A stretch of 64,000 nt of DNA from Desulfosarcina alkanivorans (GCF_009688945.1 NZ_AP021874.1:5146001-5210000); one strand, 5' to 3'; positions 1 to 8,497 are shown, counted from the first letter of the stretch. The notes: generated by a model from the sequence alone, not told the origin. A program made the numbers and translations.

Positions 1-2
1 TG

Positions 3-872
3 CTGTGCGGCGGCAGGGAGGCGTTCGACGCGGCCCCCACCATCGTGCATTATTCGGAACCCATTTCACCCCTGGTCTATTTTGACCCGGCCATCGAGAA
101 GGTCATGTACTGCGCCGAGAAGGGCATCCCGCTGATCAACTTCCCGGCGCCCCAGTGCTGCGGCAGTTCTCCGGCCACCTTCGCCGGCGCCCTGGTCCAG
201 GCCAGCGCCGAGTCCCTCAGCGGCCTGGTGGTGCATCAACTGGTCAACCCCGGTGCGCCTTTCATCTACGGGGCGTTCACCACCATCATGGACATGCGTT
301 CCACTATTTTCTCATACGGTGCCGTGGAGATGAGCCTGATGACCGCGGCCATGGCCCAGATGGCCCAGAGTTATGGCCTGCCCTTTTTCGGCACGGCCGG
401 CGCCACCGACGCCAAGTTCTGCGACGCCCAGGCCGGTGCCGAGGCGGCCCTGCAGATCCTTTCCGCCGCCGCCGCCGGTTCGGGCCTGGTCCACGACTGC
501 AGCAGCTGGATGGATCACGGCTCCGTGGCCTCGCCGGAATTCATGGTGCTGGTGCACGACATCGTCGATTCGGTCGATCACTACATGCAGGGCATCCCGG
601 TTACCGAAGAGACCCTGGCCCTGGACGTCATCCACCGGGTGGGGCCGGGTGGGCACTACCTCCAGGACCCCCACACCCTCAAGCATTTCAAGACGATCAA
701 ATATTCCGACATCTTCGAACGCATGGTCTACGATCAATGGAAGACAGCCGGTGCCAAAACGTTTGAACAGCGGCTCCAGGCGGAAACCTTGAAGAAGATG
801 GAACACCGGCCGGAACCGCTGCCTGCTGATACCATCAAGCTGCTGGACGAGATGCAGGCCGGCTGGGAATAA
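3..872 (+). CDS. Trimethylamine/betaine methyltransferase (MttB) family protein, 3' part
   Basis: The reading frame is open from the left window edge, so the start lies upstream; about 289 C-terminal residues are visible. The stretch with GTAGATDAKFCDAQAGAE and later SCSSWMDHGS-like spacing fits the MttB superfamily, which moves a methyl group from a quaternary or tertiary amine to a corrinoid protein. The true trimethylamine enzyme carries pyrrolysine (UAG) in this C-terminal half; no in-frame UAG is seen here, so it belongs with the non-pyrrolysine members that act on glycine betaine, proline betaine, carnitine or similar. A corrinoid protein follows 48 bp downstream and is the expected partner. 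The actual substrate cannot be read from the sequence. Confidence 0.88.
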   Translation: MCGGREAFDAAPTIVHYSEPISPLVYFDPAIEKVMYCAEKGIPLINFPAPQCCGSSPATFAGALVQASAESLSGLVVHQLVNPGAPFIYGAFTTIMDMRSTIFSYGAVEMSLMTAAMAQMAQSYGLPFFGTAGATDAKFCDAQAGAEAALQILSAAAAGSGLVHDCSSWMDHGSVASPEFMVLVHDIVDSVDHYMQGIPVTEETLALDVIHRVGPGGHYLQDPHTLKHFKTIKYSDIFERMVYDQWKTAGAKTFEQRLQAETLKKMEHRPEPLPADTIKLLDEMQAGWE

Positions 873-920
873 GAGGTCTTTTTAAAATCAGAACCGCCAA
901 TTCACACAGGAGAAAACATC

Positions 921-1544
921 ATGACCACCCAGGACATTTTCAACGCCGTGCTGGCCTTTGACGAGGCCACGGTAACGGCCAGAACCCAGGCGGAAATCGA
1001 CGCCGGCACGGCCATCGACACCATATTGAACGACGGCCTGATCAGCGCCATGGACGAGGTGGGCGAGCGCTTCAGTGCCGGCGAACTCTTCGTGCCCGAG
1101 ATGCTCATGGCGGCCCAGGCCATGAAGGCCGGCCTGGGGCTGCTCAAGCCCCACCTGGCCGAGGGCCAGGGCCAGAGCAAGGGGGTCGTGGTCATCGGCA
1201 CGGTCAAGGGCGACCTGCACGACATCGGCAAGAACCTGGTGGCCATGATGATGGAAGGCGCCGGGTTCGAGGTGGTGGACCTGGGGGTGGACGTGGACAG
1301 CGAGGCCTTTGTCCGGACGGCGGCGGAAAAGAAGGCCGACGTGATCGCCCTGTCGGCCCTGCTGACCACCACCATGCCGTCCATGGAGAGCACGGTCAAG
1401 GCGGTGAAAGAGGCCGGCATGGCGACCCGGACGATCATCGGGGGCGCCCCGGTGACCCAGGCCTTCGCCGACCAGATCGGCGCCGACGGATACAGCGCCG
1501 ACGCCCCGGGGGCGGTCAAGCTGGTCAAGCAGCTGGTGGCGTAA
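921..1544 (+). CDS. Corrinoid (B12-binding) methyl-carrier protein, MtbC/MttC type
   Basis: 207 residues, the usual length for these two-domain carriers. Residues 1-85 form the helical cap and about 90-207 the Rossmann-like B12 domain. The base-off/His-on signature DxHxxG is seen as GDLHDIG (D98, H100, G103), so H100 should ligate cobalt. It would accept the methyl group from the upstream MttB-type protein and pass it to a downstream methyltransferase that feeds tetrahydrofolate. A Shine-Dalgarno-like ACAGGAG lies just before the ATG. The 48-bp gap to the methyltransferase indicates one transcript. Confidence 0.93.
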   Translation: MTTQDIFNAVLAFDEATVTARTQAEIDAGTAIDTILNDGLISAMDEVGERFSAGELFVPEMLMAAQAMKAGLGLLKPHLAEGQGQSKGVVVIGTVKGDLHDIGKNLVAMMMEGAGFEVVDLGVDVDSEAFVRTAAEKKADVIALSALLTTTMPSMESTVKAVKEAGMATRTIIGGAPVTQAFADQIGADGYSADAPGAVKLVKQLVA

Positions 1545-1551
1545 CCGCAGG

Positions 1552-1589
1552 CTTCAGGCTGAAGACCGATAGGAGCGGCTTCCAGCCGC
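1552..1589. repeat. REP-like double palindrome
   Basis: CTTCAGGCTGAAG (1552-1564) is followed by GCGGCTTCCAGCCGC (1575-1589), both short palindromes. The second lies in a TAGGAGCGGCTTCCAGCC context resembling bacterial REP elements. It sits directly behind the corrinoid gene and could fold as an RNA 3' end. Only one copy is visible in the window. Confidence 0.45.
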
Positions 1590-1657
1590 GAATCTTGAAC
1601 CGTTAACGATGGGTTTGTCGGCCGTAAGAAAAAAGAAGAACCAATGGGGATACTATC

Positions 1658-2593
1658 GTGCGTGTGACGGTTTCAGGTATCATCGCCGTGCTGCTGGCCG
1701 CCTCCTGCTGGGCCCTTTCCGGGATCTTCGTCAAGCTGATTCTGGCCGGGGCGGGAATCTCCTCGCTGGCCCTGGCGTTCTGGCGCGATACGATCTCCTT
1801 TGGCGCTTTTTTCTTATGGGGGCTCGCTGCCCGGCGGGACCGCATGTCGATCCGGCGGGCTGACTGGCCGGTGATGGCCGGTATGGGCATCTGCCTGGGC
1901 GTATTCCACGTGGTCCTGAACCTGGGCTATCAGCTCAACGGCGCCGCCGTCACCACGGTGCAGCAGGCGGCCATGCCGGCCATCGTACTGATCGTTGCCC
2001 GAATGGTCTGGAAAGAGCCGCTGACCGGACCCAACCTCTTTTCCTTGTTCCTGATTGCATCGGGAACCGTTCTGATATCCGGGCTTCTGCAGGCCGGGGC
2101 ACCGGATGTCAGCGCGGCCGGTATCGCGGTGGGCTTTTTCGTTCCGGCCCTGTATGCCGGGTGGAGCCTTTTCGGCAAGGCGCTGCGCAGCGGGTACAGC
2201 CCCGTGGCGACCCTTGCCTGGGCCTTCGGCATCGCCGCCCTGGTGCTGCTGCCCTGCCAGGCCGTTACGGGCAGCCTGATGCCCCCTCCTGCGCCTGCCC
2301 GCACCTTCCTGTGGTTTGCCGGTCTGACCGGCATCTCCACGGTTTTCGCTTTTTTCGCCTATACCTTCGCCCTGGGGCGCCTGCCAGCCGGCATCGCCTC
2401 CATCCTGGTGATGTCGGAAATCGCTTTCGCCGTTGTCTATGCCCGCATCTTTTTAGGTGAGGTCCTCGACGCCATCGAGATCCTGGGCGCAGGCGTCGTG
2501 GTGGGCGGTGTCCTGGTGCTGCTGGCGCCGAAGGTGGCGGCCATGTCCGCTAACCCGGCCGCGAAACGTCCACCCGCTTCGGGTTCTAACTGA
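1658..2593 (+). CDS. EamA/DMT-family transporter
   Basis: 311 residues with about ten hydrophobic helices arranged as two EamA repeats (roughly residues 8-140 and 150-290), as in drug/metabolite exporters of the inner membrane. The start is GTG; the preceding region has only a weak ribosome site, so the start is less sure than the gene. It follows the methyltransferase pair on the same strand, with a REP-like palindrome between, so co-transcription is possible but not shown. Substrate is unknown. The stop overlaps the 3' end of the converging acyl-CoA ligase gene by 8 bp. Confidence 0.9.
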   Translation: MRVTVSGIIAVLLAASCWALSGIFVKLILAGAGISSLALAFWRDTISFGAFFLWGLAARRDRMSIRRADWPVMAGMGICLGVFHVVLNLGYQLNGAAVTTVQQAAMPAIVLIVARMVWKEPLTGPNLFSLFLIASGTVLISGLLQAGAPDVSAAGIAVGFFVPALYAGWSLFGKALRSGYSPVATLAWAFGIAALVLLPCQAVTGSLMPPPAPARTFLWFAGLTGISTVFAFFAYTFALGRLPAGIASILVMSEIAFAVVYARIFLGEVLDAIEILGAGVVVGGVLVLLAPKVAAMSANPAAKRPPASGSN

Positions 2594-4064
2594 CAAAATC
2601 GTTCCGTTTTGAGCGGAAAAGCTTTTCCCTGAGGCGTCTGTATTCCACCAGGGCCCCCAGCGCCCGGGCGGCCCGCTCCGGGCTTGGCAGCACCGGCACA
2701 CCTTTATCCTGGAGCCCCGATATAAACTGATTTTCCCGGGTCAGAAAAGAAAAACCCAGCACCGGCTTGTCATGGGATGTCATCAGGGCGGCCATGGACG
2801 CACACTGTTCGTCGACGATCTTTAACACCTGGTCGTCAATCTCTTCCTCCGGAACGCTCAGGCCGGCCAGGGCCCGGCGGATCATGGCCGCCGAGGCCAG
2901 GAAATAGACGAGCATGCTGTCCGCCCCCTCTTCTTCCAGAAGGATCCTGGGGATGGCCTGGAAAAAATCGAGCGGGTTCTTGGTATAGGTCAGGTCCACG
3001 GGATTGTTCACACTGCCGGTGTGGGGAACATACGGTCCGAGCTTCTCCAGGGTCACCGTGGACAGGGCGGGCAGTTCGATGCCGGATCGGTCGCAGGCGT
3101 CGGCAGCGGCCGCGCCGGGTCCGCCGGAATGGGTCTGGATCACGGCGCGGTTTCCCTTCGGCACGGGACAGGCGCCCAGGGCATAGCAGAAATCGAACAT
3201 CTCTTCCACGGACCGGGCCCGGATGATGCCGCTCTGTTTGAATACGCCGTCATAGAGCCGGTCCGGGCCGGCAAGGGATCCGGTGTGGGAAAGGCAGGCT
3301 TTTTTGCCGTTCTCCGACCCCCCCACGTAAAAGGCCACAATGGGTTTGGTCCGGGAAACCTCCCGGGCCGCTTCGATGAACGCCCGCCCCCTGCGAATGG
3401 ACTCGATATACAGGGCAATGGCGCGGGTATTCGGACAGGCGCCCAGGTACCGGATGCAGTCCACCATATCGATATCGGCCTCGTTGCCCAGGCTGAAACC
3501 CGTACTGAACCCCCGTCCGAAGCGGGTGCCCAGGTAATCGAACATCTGGGTGATGAAGCTGCCGCTCTGGGAGGCCATGCCGATGAAGCCGGGCCGGCAG
3601 GTGGAGGGAATGAAGGTGGCGTTCAATTTCATGTGGGCGTTGACCACGCCGATGCAGTTGGGACCGGTGAACCGGATATGGTATTTCCGGGCAATGGCCT
3701 TGATCTCTTCCTGCCTGGCCATTCCCTCCGTCCCCACCTCGCTGAACCCGGCCGTCACGATGACGGCACGGCGAATCCCCTTTTGCCCGCAGGCACGCAG
3801 GGTTTCGGCGACGATTCTGGTCGGCAGGACAATATAGGCCATGTCCGGCACCCGGGGCAGATCACCAACCCGGGGATAGGCCTCAATGTCCATGACCCGC
3901 TTCTCTTCAGGGTGGACCGGAAAGATCCGGCCTTCATATCCATCGCCGAGGATGGCGTTGAGGATGCTGGATCCCATGGCGGAAAAATTATTCGAAGCCC
4001 CGAAAAAGGCAATGCTCTCGGGGCAGGCGATCTTGTACAGCGGGCTTTGGGTAATCGTGGACAT
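2586..4064 (-). CDS. ADP-forming acyl-CoA ligase, alpha (CoA-binding) subunit
   Basis: 492 residues. An N-terminal CoA-binding Rossmann domain (about residues 8-135, with FFGASNN) is followed by two succinyl-CoA-ligase-like flavodoxin domains. The motif LSHTGSLAG holds the histidine (about H260) that is phosphorylated in ADP-forming acetate/acyl-CoA ligases. These enzymes convert acyl-CoA, ADP and phosphate to acid, CoA and ATP in the cytoplasm, or run in reverse. The ATG at 4064 overlaps the TGA of the upstream beta gene as TGATG, with AAGGAG upstream, so the two are translationally coupled; a longer GTG start at 4070 is less likely. Confidence 0.92.
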   Translation of the reverse strand: MSTITQSPLYKIACPESIAFFGASNNFSAMGSSILNAILGDGYEGRIFPVHPEEKRVMDIEAYPRVGDLPRVPDMAYIVLPTRIVAETLRACGQKGIRRAVIVTAGFSEVGTEGMARQEEIKAIARKYHIRFTGPNCIGVVNAHMKLNATFIPSTCRPGFIGMASQSGSFITQMFDYLGTRFGRGFSTGFSLGNEADIDMVDCIRYLGACPNTRAIALYIESIRRGRAFIEAAREVSRTKPIVAFYVGGSENGKKACLSHTGSLAGPDRLYDGVFKQSGIIRARSVEEMFDFCYALGACPVPKGNRAVIQTHSGGPGAAAADACDRSGIELPALSTVTLEKLGPYVPHTGSVNNPVDLTYTKNPLDFFQAIPRILLEEEGADSMLVYFLASAAMIRRALAGLSVPEEEIDDQVLKIVDEQCASMAALMTSHDKPVLGFSFLTRENQFISGLQDKGVPVLPSPERAARALGALVEYRRLREKLFRSKRNDFVS

Positions 4065-4750
4065 CAACACCGTTTTTCTCCTTCCAGAACAATCAGGGCG
4101 TCCACCGCCGTGACGGCGCCGTCCGGGGAAATGATCAGGGGATTGATATCGATCTCACCGATTTCAGGTCGTTTTATGCCGAGGTGTCCCAGGGACGTGA
4201 GAATCCGGCAGAGGGTGTCCGAATCGGCCGGAGCCTGGCCCCGGAACGCATCCAGCATGGCCCGGTATCGTAAATCCCGGATCATGTCCATCGCTTCGAC
4301 CTCGTCAAAGGGGGCCACCCTGAACACCGTATCTGCAATCACCTCGGTCATGACCCCGCCGAACCCCAGCATGACGCAGGCGCCGAACTGGGGATCCCGG
4401 CTCAGCCCCGCCACCAGTTCCCGGCTGCCGGCAACCATTTCCTGAACCAGAATGCCCTCTATGGGGGCATTTATCTTTTCACGGATCCGGCCAAAGGCCT
4501 GCCCCACCTCATCCGGTCCCGACAGGCCCAGTTCGATGCAGTCCAGTTCGCTTTTGTGCATCAGGTCCCTGGCACAGGGCTTGAGCGCCACGGGATATCC
4601 AATCTCTTGCGCAGCCGTTTCGGCCTCCTGGATATTTTGGACCAGTGCTTCCCGGGTAACAGGGATGCCCCACTCTTCCAGCACCTGTTTGGAGGTATGT
4701 TCGGATAATGAGGTCCACCCCTTTTCAACTGCCCTGTCGATGGGATCCAT
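4064..4750 (-). CDS. ADP-forming acyl-CoA ligase, beta (ATP-grasp) subunit
   Basis: About 228 residues of ATP-grasp fold. It opens with SEHTSKQVLEEWGIPVTRE, the usual N-terminus of acetyl-CoA synthetase beta subunits. It pairs with the alpha subunit encoded next, which supplies the CoA-binding and phosphohistidine domains. Another in-frame ATG at 4780 lacks a ribosome site, whereas the ATG at 4750 has AAAGGACGGGA upstream; I chose the latter. The gene follows the MarR gene closely, so regulator and enzyme are probably one operon. Confidence 0.88.
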   Translation of the reverse strand: MDPIDRAVEKGWTSLSEHTSKQVLEEWGIPVTREALVQNIQEAETAAQEIGYPVALKPCARDLMHKSELDCIELGLSGPDEVGQAFGRIREKINAPIEGILVQEMVAGSRELVAGLSRDPQFGACVMLGFGGVMTEVIADTVFRVAPFDEVEAMDMIRDLRYRAMLDAFRGQAPADSDTLCRILTSLGHLGIKRPEIGEIDINPLIISPDGAVTAVDALIVLEGEKRC

Positions 4751-4784
4751 AGGTTTTCCCGTCCTTTGATCTGACAACATTCAA

Positions 4785-5213
4785 CTATATGTCCATGTCC
4801 CGGATGGCTTTCAGCCCCCGGATCATGGCAGCCATATCTTCTTTTCCCACAGCCTTTTCAATCTCTTTTTCAAGGGCTGCCCCCGTGGCCAACAATTCAG
4901 GGGACAGTGTCCGGGCCCTGGGGGTCAGATTCAATACATTCAGGCGGCCGTCCGTGGGATTGGCGGCTTTGGTGACCAGATCCATGCGTTCCAAGCGTCG
5001 GATCATGGTCACGGCAGCGGCCTTGCCCATGCCCGCCCGCCGGGCGAATTCTCCCAGGCTGATTCCGTCCTCCTGCCAGAGCACCCCAAGGGCCATTGCC
5101 TGCTGAGCCGTAAACCCCAAGGGTTCAAAAGCCCGGTTATAGTAGGCGACCATCCGGCGGACAGCCCGGGTGGCAAACGAACAGATAAAATATTGTGGCT
5201 GATGGTTTTTCAT
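4785..5213 (-). CDS. MarR-family transcriptional regulator
   Basis: 142 residues from the ATG at 5213. A winged helix lies at about residues 40-110: LGEFARRAGMGKAAAVTMI is the helix-turn-helix, and the DPTDGR-like wing appears as NPTDGRLN. MarR dimers bind a palindrome and release it on binding a small, often aromatic or acyl-CoA, ligand. It heads the acyl-CoA ligase operon and has a palindrome over its own promoter, so autoregulation and control of the ligase are the likely role. A TTG start at 5237 would put that palindrome inside the coding region and is rejected. Confidence 0.88.
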   Translation of the reverse strand: MKNHQPQYFICSFATRAVRRMVAYYNRAFEPLGFTAQQAMALGVLWQEDGISLGEFARRAGMGKAAAVTMIRRLERMDLVTKAANPTDGRLNVLNLTPRARTLSPELLATGAALEKEIEKAVGKEDMAAMIRGLKAIRDMDI

Positions 5214-5219
5214 TAGTAT

Positions 5220-5256
5220 GCGAACGTTCGCTAACAAACTAAAATTTCTCTGTCAA
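5220..5256 (-). promoter_or_regulatory. Promoter and palindromic operator of the MarR-acyl-CoA ligase operon
   Basis: Reading leftward, a perfect -35 TTGACA (5256-5251) is followed by the perfect 12-bp palindrome GCGAACGTTCGC (5220-5231), which covers the expected -10/start region. Outer bases G-T and A-C also pair, giving 16 of 20 symmetric positions. A repressor there would block polymerase; the adjacent MarR protein is the natural candidate. Binding is inferred. Confidence 0.65.
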
Positions 5257-5491
5257 GTTGAATTTTCTTCAAATGGGCGTGCCCTGATCAGTTTCCCTGT
5301 TACCCCTTTTGATGTTTGCTGTAAAAAATCCTCTATGGGCCTTGCTGCCCGTTCTGTTTTTTTCTTCATCGATTCACATCGAATTTACGGACACCAAACT
5401 GAACGGCAGCGTTGTCCTTTCATCCTGCTCCTTTGCGATACCTCAACCGGTGTCTGGATGATTTTTCTCCGAGAAAATATAAAATAGCGTT
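5257..5491. other. Intergenic stretch without a recognised gene
   Basis: AT-richer spacer between the MarR promoter and the hairpin that ends the lipoprotein gene. I see no ORF with a convincing ribosome site or family resemblance. It marks the left edge of the base-composition change that runs to ssrA. Confidence 0.5.
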
Positions 5492-5543
5492 TAGCGTTCG
5501 CCATCGTTGCCATGGTCGTGTACGGAAACGATGGCGAACGCTA
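5492..5543 (-). terminator. Long hairpin, probable terminator of the lipoprotein gene
   Basis: The 17-bp arms at 5492-5508 and 5527-5543 are perfectly complementary, with an 18-nt loop. On the minus strand the stem begins 29 bp after the lipoprotein stop codon and is followed by an A/T-rich tract (CTATTTTATATTTTC) rather than a clean T run. Confidence 0.6.
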
Positions 5544-5571
5544 TAAAAAACCCATCTTTACTTTGCCACCA

Positions 5572-6357
5572 TCAGGGCAGTATCAGTCCGTCTGCTTCCA
5601 CGGAGGCGGTTGCGCCCGCCGGAACGCTGAAGGTCCCATTGCTGCCAATCCAGATCCAATCGCCATCAGAACCGTCTATCGAACCACTGATAGCGCCGTA
5701 TTCAAACGTCAGCGCAGATGCGGGGGACGCAACCCACACCGTCACGCCCCAGATGTTGTCGCCGGCCACGGCATCAGAAGGCTCGTGCCCGCCGGTATTC
5801 CAGGGACCGTCATCGTACAGCATGGGGAAAGGCCCAGTCCATGAACCGTCCAGGGTCAGGATCCGTGTGGTCGAATTAAAGCTGAACGAGCCTTTCCAGG
5901 CATACCCCGGGTCTGTGATCGGACTGCTGGTGTCGTCTATCCTGAAATTAACCAGAACATGCCCTGAAGGCGGTGCAAAACCGGCTGTGATGGTCACCTC
6001 ATCGGCCACACTGTCTTCGGTGCCGTCGTTTACGATCAATTCAACAATATATTCTCCTGCCGTATCAGCGGTGAAACTCGGCTGGCTGGCCGTCTCATCG
6101 AGAATAACCGCGGCACTGCCCGTGGGAATACTGACCATTGTCCAGTCATACTCAATCGTGTCACCATCCGGGTCGCTGCTGGCTGTGCCGTCTAGGGTCA
6201 CGACATCACCGATATTGACGGTCCGGTCCGATCCGGCAATGGCCTCCGGTGGTTGATTGGCTTCTCCAGATGAATTGTCGGAGGAATTGCTGCTTCCACA
6301 TGAGATCAACCCAATAAAAAGACAACTGGTCAAGAACAGAGCTAAGCCTCGGCGCAT
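5572..6357 (-). CDS. Secreted lipoprotein with a PKD domain
   Basis: 261 residues. A signal peptide ends in the lipobox LISC, so Cys20 should be acylated. After a Ser/Asn-rich linker, residues about 35-125 form a PKD fold (NQPPEAIAGSDRTVNIGD, with the DPDGDTIEYDW core). The C-terminal 130 residues are rich in Trp, Gly and Asp (YAWKGSFSF, GDWIWIGSNGTFSVPAG) and look like a beta-sandwich of unassigned family. PKD domains mediate contact with proteins or polysaccharides at the cell surface; no catalytic domain is seen. It stands alone, between the ligase operon and the integron. Confidence 0.82.
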   Translation of the reverse strand: MRRGLALFLTSCLFIGLISCGSSNSSDNSSGEANQPPEAIAGSDRTVNIGDVVTLDGTASSDPDGDTIEYDWTMVSIPTGSAAVILDETASQPSFTADTAGEYIVELIVNDGTEDSVADEVTITAGFAPPSGHVLVNFRIDDTSSPITDPGYAWKGSFSFNSTTRILTLDGSWTGPFPMLYDDGPWNTGGHEPSDAVAGDNIWGVTVWVASPASALTFEYGAISGSIDGSDGDWIWIGSNGTFSVPAGATASVEADGLILP

Positions 6358-6834
6358 TACCCACTCCTTTCAGAAAGATGAACCATTACAGACAAAAAGC
6401 CTGAATCAATACCAATATTCAGGTATTGAGGCTGGCAGGAGAAAATGATTATAAAATTATATGAGAAAAAACAACTGAATATGAGATAAACTCAAAAATA
6501 TCCGGAGCGGTATGTGAATGTAAATATTAGATAGTGTCGATCCAAAAACACCAATGATTAACACGTTCAGCGATCAAAAAAATTGGTGTTACTTCTCATC
6601 ATCAAGTCATTCTTCATCGTGAGAAGAAATTTAGAACAGAAGTTCGTATGGGCCGTTTTGCGACACACGAATCCAGCAAAATACGAGTGTGCCGGCACCA
6701 TCCGCAATCTGGTTTGGCGCAAAGAGCTTAAAGAAAACGTCCACTACGTCAAGTCAACGTCCCATCCTTCAGGACAAACTCAGCGCGGTGTGGGCATGGA
6801 TATATCGACCGAATCACAACATCTGAGAGGAAAA
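6358..6834. other. AT-rich region with no credible gene
   Basis: About 480 bp of low-GC DNA. A 106-codon ORF on the plus strand has no family resemblance or ribosome site and is not called. An inverted repeat AACACCAAT/ATTGGTGTT occurs at 6547-6555 and 6582-6590. The stretch looks like eroded accessory DNA on the far side of the integron integrase. Confidence 0.5.
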
Positions 6835-6862
6835 GGCCAACCACTATATGTTGTGGTTGGCC
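6835..6862 (-). terminator. Hairpin terminator downstream of the integrase
   Basis: GGCCAACCAC (6835-6844) pairs perfectly with GTGGTTGGCC (6853-6862) across an 8-nt loop. On the minus strand it is followed by TTTTCC and lies about 150 nt after the integrase stop codon. Confidence 0.6.
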
Positions 6863-7009
6863 AAGTCTTCCAAAATTATTCAAATAGTAGATATCTACAT
6901 TGAGCCCTGTTCGGCTTCGTTCAGACAATCCGCATATCTCTGGTCGTATCCAAAGCAAATGGACGCGGCCTATTTTAAACTCAAGACCTCTGTGTGCCCA
7001 AAGCGATTT

Positions 7010-8247
7010 TTAGATTTTGTCCAGGGGACTCCTGACACCATCGAAATTGACGGATGCAACGTGGGTATAGAGCATGGTCGTTTTCAGGCTGCTATGCCCA
7101 AGCAGTTCCTGAATGGTTCGAATATCCGTGCCGTTTTCAAGTAAATGGGTCGCAAAACTGTGGCAAAGCGTTTGGACGATGACCCTTTTGGAAATGGATG
7201 TCCTTCTTACAGCTTTCCGTAGGTTTCTCTGCAAATTGCTGAGGTATAGGTGATAGCGCCGAATAATTTTTGTCCGGGGATCCATAGACAGCGATTTCGA
7301 GGGGAAGACCCACTGCCATTGCCATTCTTTGCCGGCGTTTGGGTATTTCCTTTCAAGAGCATATAGAAGATATACGCCTGGAATTTCGTTTTTTCGGTCT
7401 TGCAGATAAATGTCCCATACACGTTGTAGATGGCGATGAAGATCCGCGCGAACCGATTCCGGTAAGAGGGTTTCCCTATCCTTGCCTCCTTTTCCATTGA
7501 TTATCGATACCCGATTCCTTTTGAAATCAATATCCTTTATTCGAAGGCCAAGGCATTCCTGCAGACGAAGTCCCCCACCGTAAATGACTTTGGCCATAAG
7601 CTGATTGGCACCCTTCATCTGTTTGATCACCGTGCGAACCTCATTTTGGGTCAGCACAACGGGCAATCTTTTCTTTCTACGAGCGCGCATTGTGTTATCG
7701 AGATCTTCGATCTCTTTTTCGAGAATATGGCGATAGAAAAATAAAATTGCATTGAAAGCCTGGTTCTGGGTGGACGGTGATACGTGGCGATCTGCTGCAA
7801 GATGGGTAAGAAAATCTTTAACGTCCTTACAGGTAAGGTCTTCCGGCGATTTTGGCATAACGAAACGGAAACAGGATCGCAACCATGTGAGGTAGGTTCT
7901 TTCGGTATTTATTGATAGCTGTTTGAGTCTGATCATTCGGACCATATCATCGGCATTGAGTTTCCATTTCTCTTTTGATGAGGCATCTTGTAATTCTGGT
8001 GCAATCAATTTTCGCCTACGGAAAAAGAAAAATAGTTGTATGGCTTCGCCTGCCTGCTCTACCTGCCATTGCTTACAATTTTTTGATAGTTGGGTTAGAA
8101 AAGTACTGATATCCTGGTCGTTTATGTAGGTTTCTGCAGGCTTGTCATGGTAGTGATAGAGCTGTTGGACCCACTTCACGTAATAATGGATTTTTTTTGT
8201 TGGATCACTTTCTGGGTGGACAAATACCGCTTGAATTCCTGAATCAT
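7010..8247 (-). pseudogene. intI: Integron integrase (IntI), frameshifted and with catalytic residues lost
   Basis: A tyrosine recombinase with the additional region found only in integron integrases: ALERKYPNAGKEWQWQWVFP, followed by DPRTKIIRRYHLY and ending VRSPLDKI. The catalytic Arg I (GGGLRLQE), the Lys (GKGGKD), the late His (LLGHSS) and nucleophile Tyr (MLYTHV) are present. Box II, normally HTLRHSFAT, reads QTLCHSFAT: His became Gln (7172-7174) and the second catalytic Arg became Cys (7163-7165). The real start is the ATG at 8247 behind GGAGGTG, giving MIQEFKRYLSTQKV. This frame runs into a stop after an A8 tract (8191-8198), while the rest of the protein resumes in the -1 frame at KKIHYYVKWV. 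One lost A, or -1 slippage on A-AAA-AAA, would join them. An in-frame upstream extension to 8332 is spurious. Confidence 0.88.
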
Positions 8248-8272
8248 ATTCACCTCCATTTAGTGTTGTAAT

Positions 8273-8482
8273 GCTCACCGCAAAATACGATGAGCAACCC
8301 AAATTGGGCTCTAACCAGGCTCTTTTTTGCAATTTGCAAAAGTTTCAGTTTAAGGCAGATAAAGGAAAAATCATTTATTTATCAAGGAGATATGGTAGGT
8401 AAAAGGAAATTACGGTAGAAATTAATATTTTGATCATAAGACCTAAAAAAACTCAACCCGCTGCTCATCGTATTGCGGTGAG
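8273..8482. repeat. Inverted duplicate of the attI core
   Basis: The segment 8273-8295 (starting GCTCACCGC, ending CGATGAGC) and the segment 8463-8482 (GCTCATCGTATTGCGGTGAG) are reverse complements apart from a 2-nt length difference. One copy lies in the untranslated leader of the integrase and the other adjoins the attI crossover site. About 167 bp separate them. The transcript of either strand could form a stem of about 20 bp. Confidence 0.7.
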
Positions 8483-8497
8483 TAACTAATGTTAGAC
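8463..8497 (+). other. attI: Integron attI recombination site
   Basis: The crossover heptamer GTTAGAC (consensus GTTRRRY) at 8491-8497 is preceded by GAGTAACTAAT, the spacing seen at the right end of known attI sites. It lies upstream of the divergent intI gene and exactly at the beginning of the first cassette, which is where attI must be. Confidence 0.75.

Noticed and set aside
3-872. Pyrrolysine in the methyltransferase
   Set aside because: No in-frame UAG occurs in the visible C-terminal part, where true MttB has it.
3021-4445. 474-codon ORF on the plus strand
   Set aside because: It is antisense to the acyl-CoA ligase subunits, has no domain, and arises from GC-rich third positions.
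5492-5543. Hairpin as a second MarR operator
   Set aside because: It shares only CGTTCGC with the operator and sits at the 3' end of the lipoprotein gene, where a terminator is expected.
6583-6903. 106-codon ORF downstream of the integrase
   Set aside because: No ribosome site, no family resemblance, and it runs through the integrase terminator hairpin.
8250-8332. Integrase start at 8332
   Set aside because: The frame reads through the attI-like repeat; a strong ribosome site and a typical N-terminus mark 8247 in another frame.
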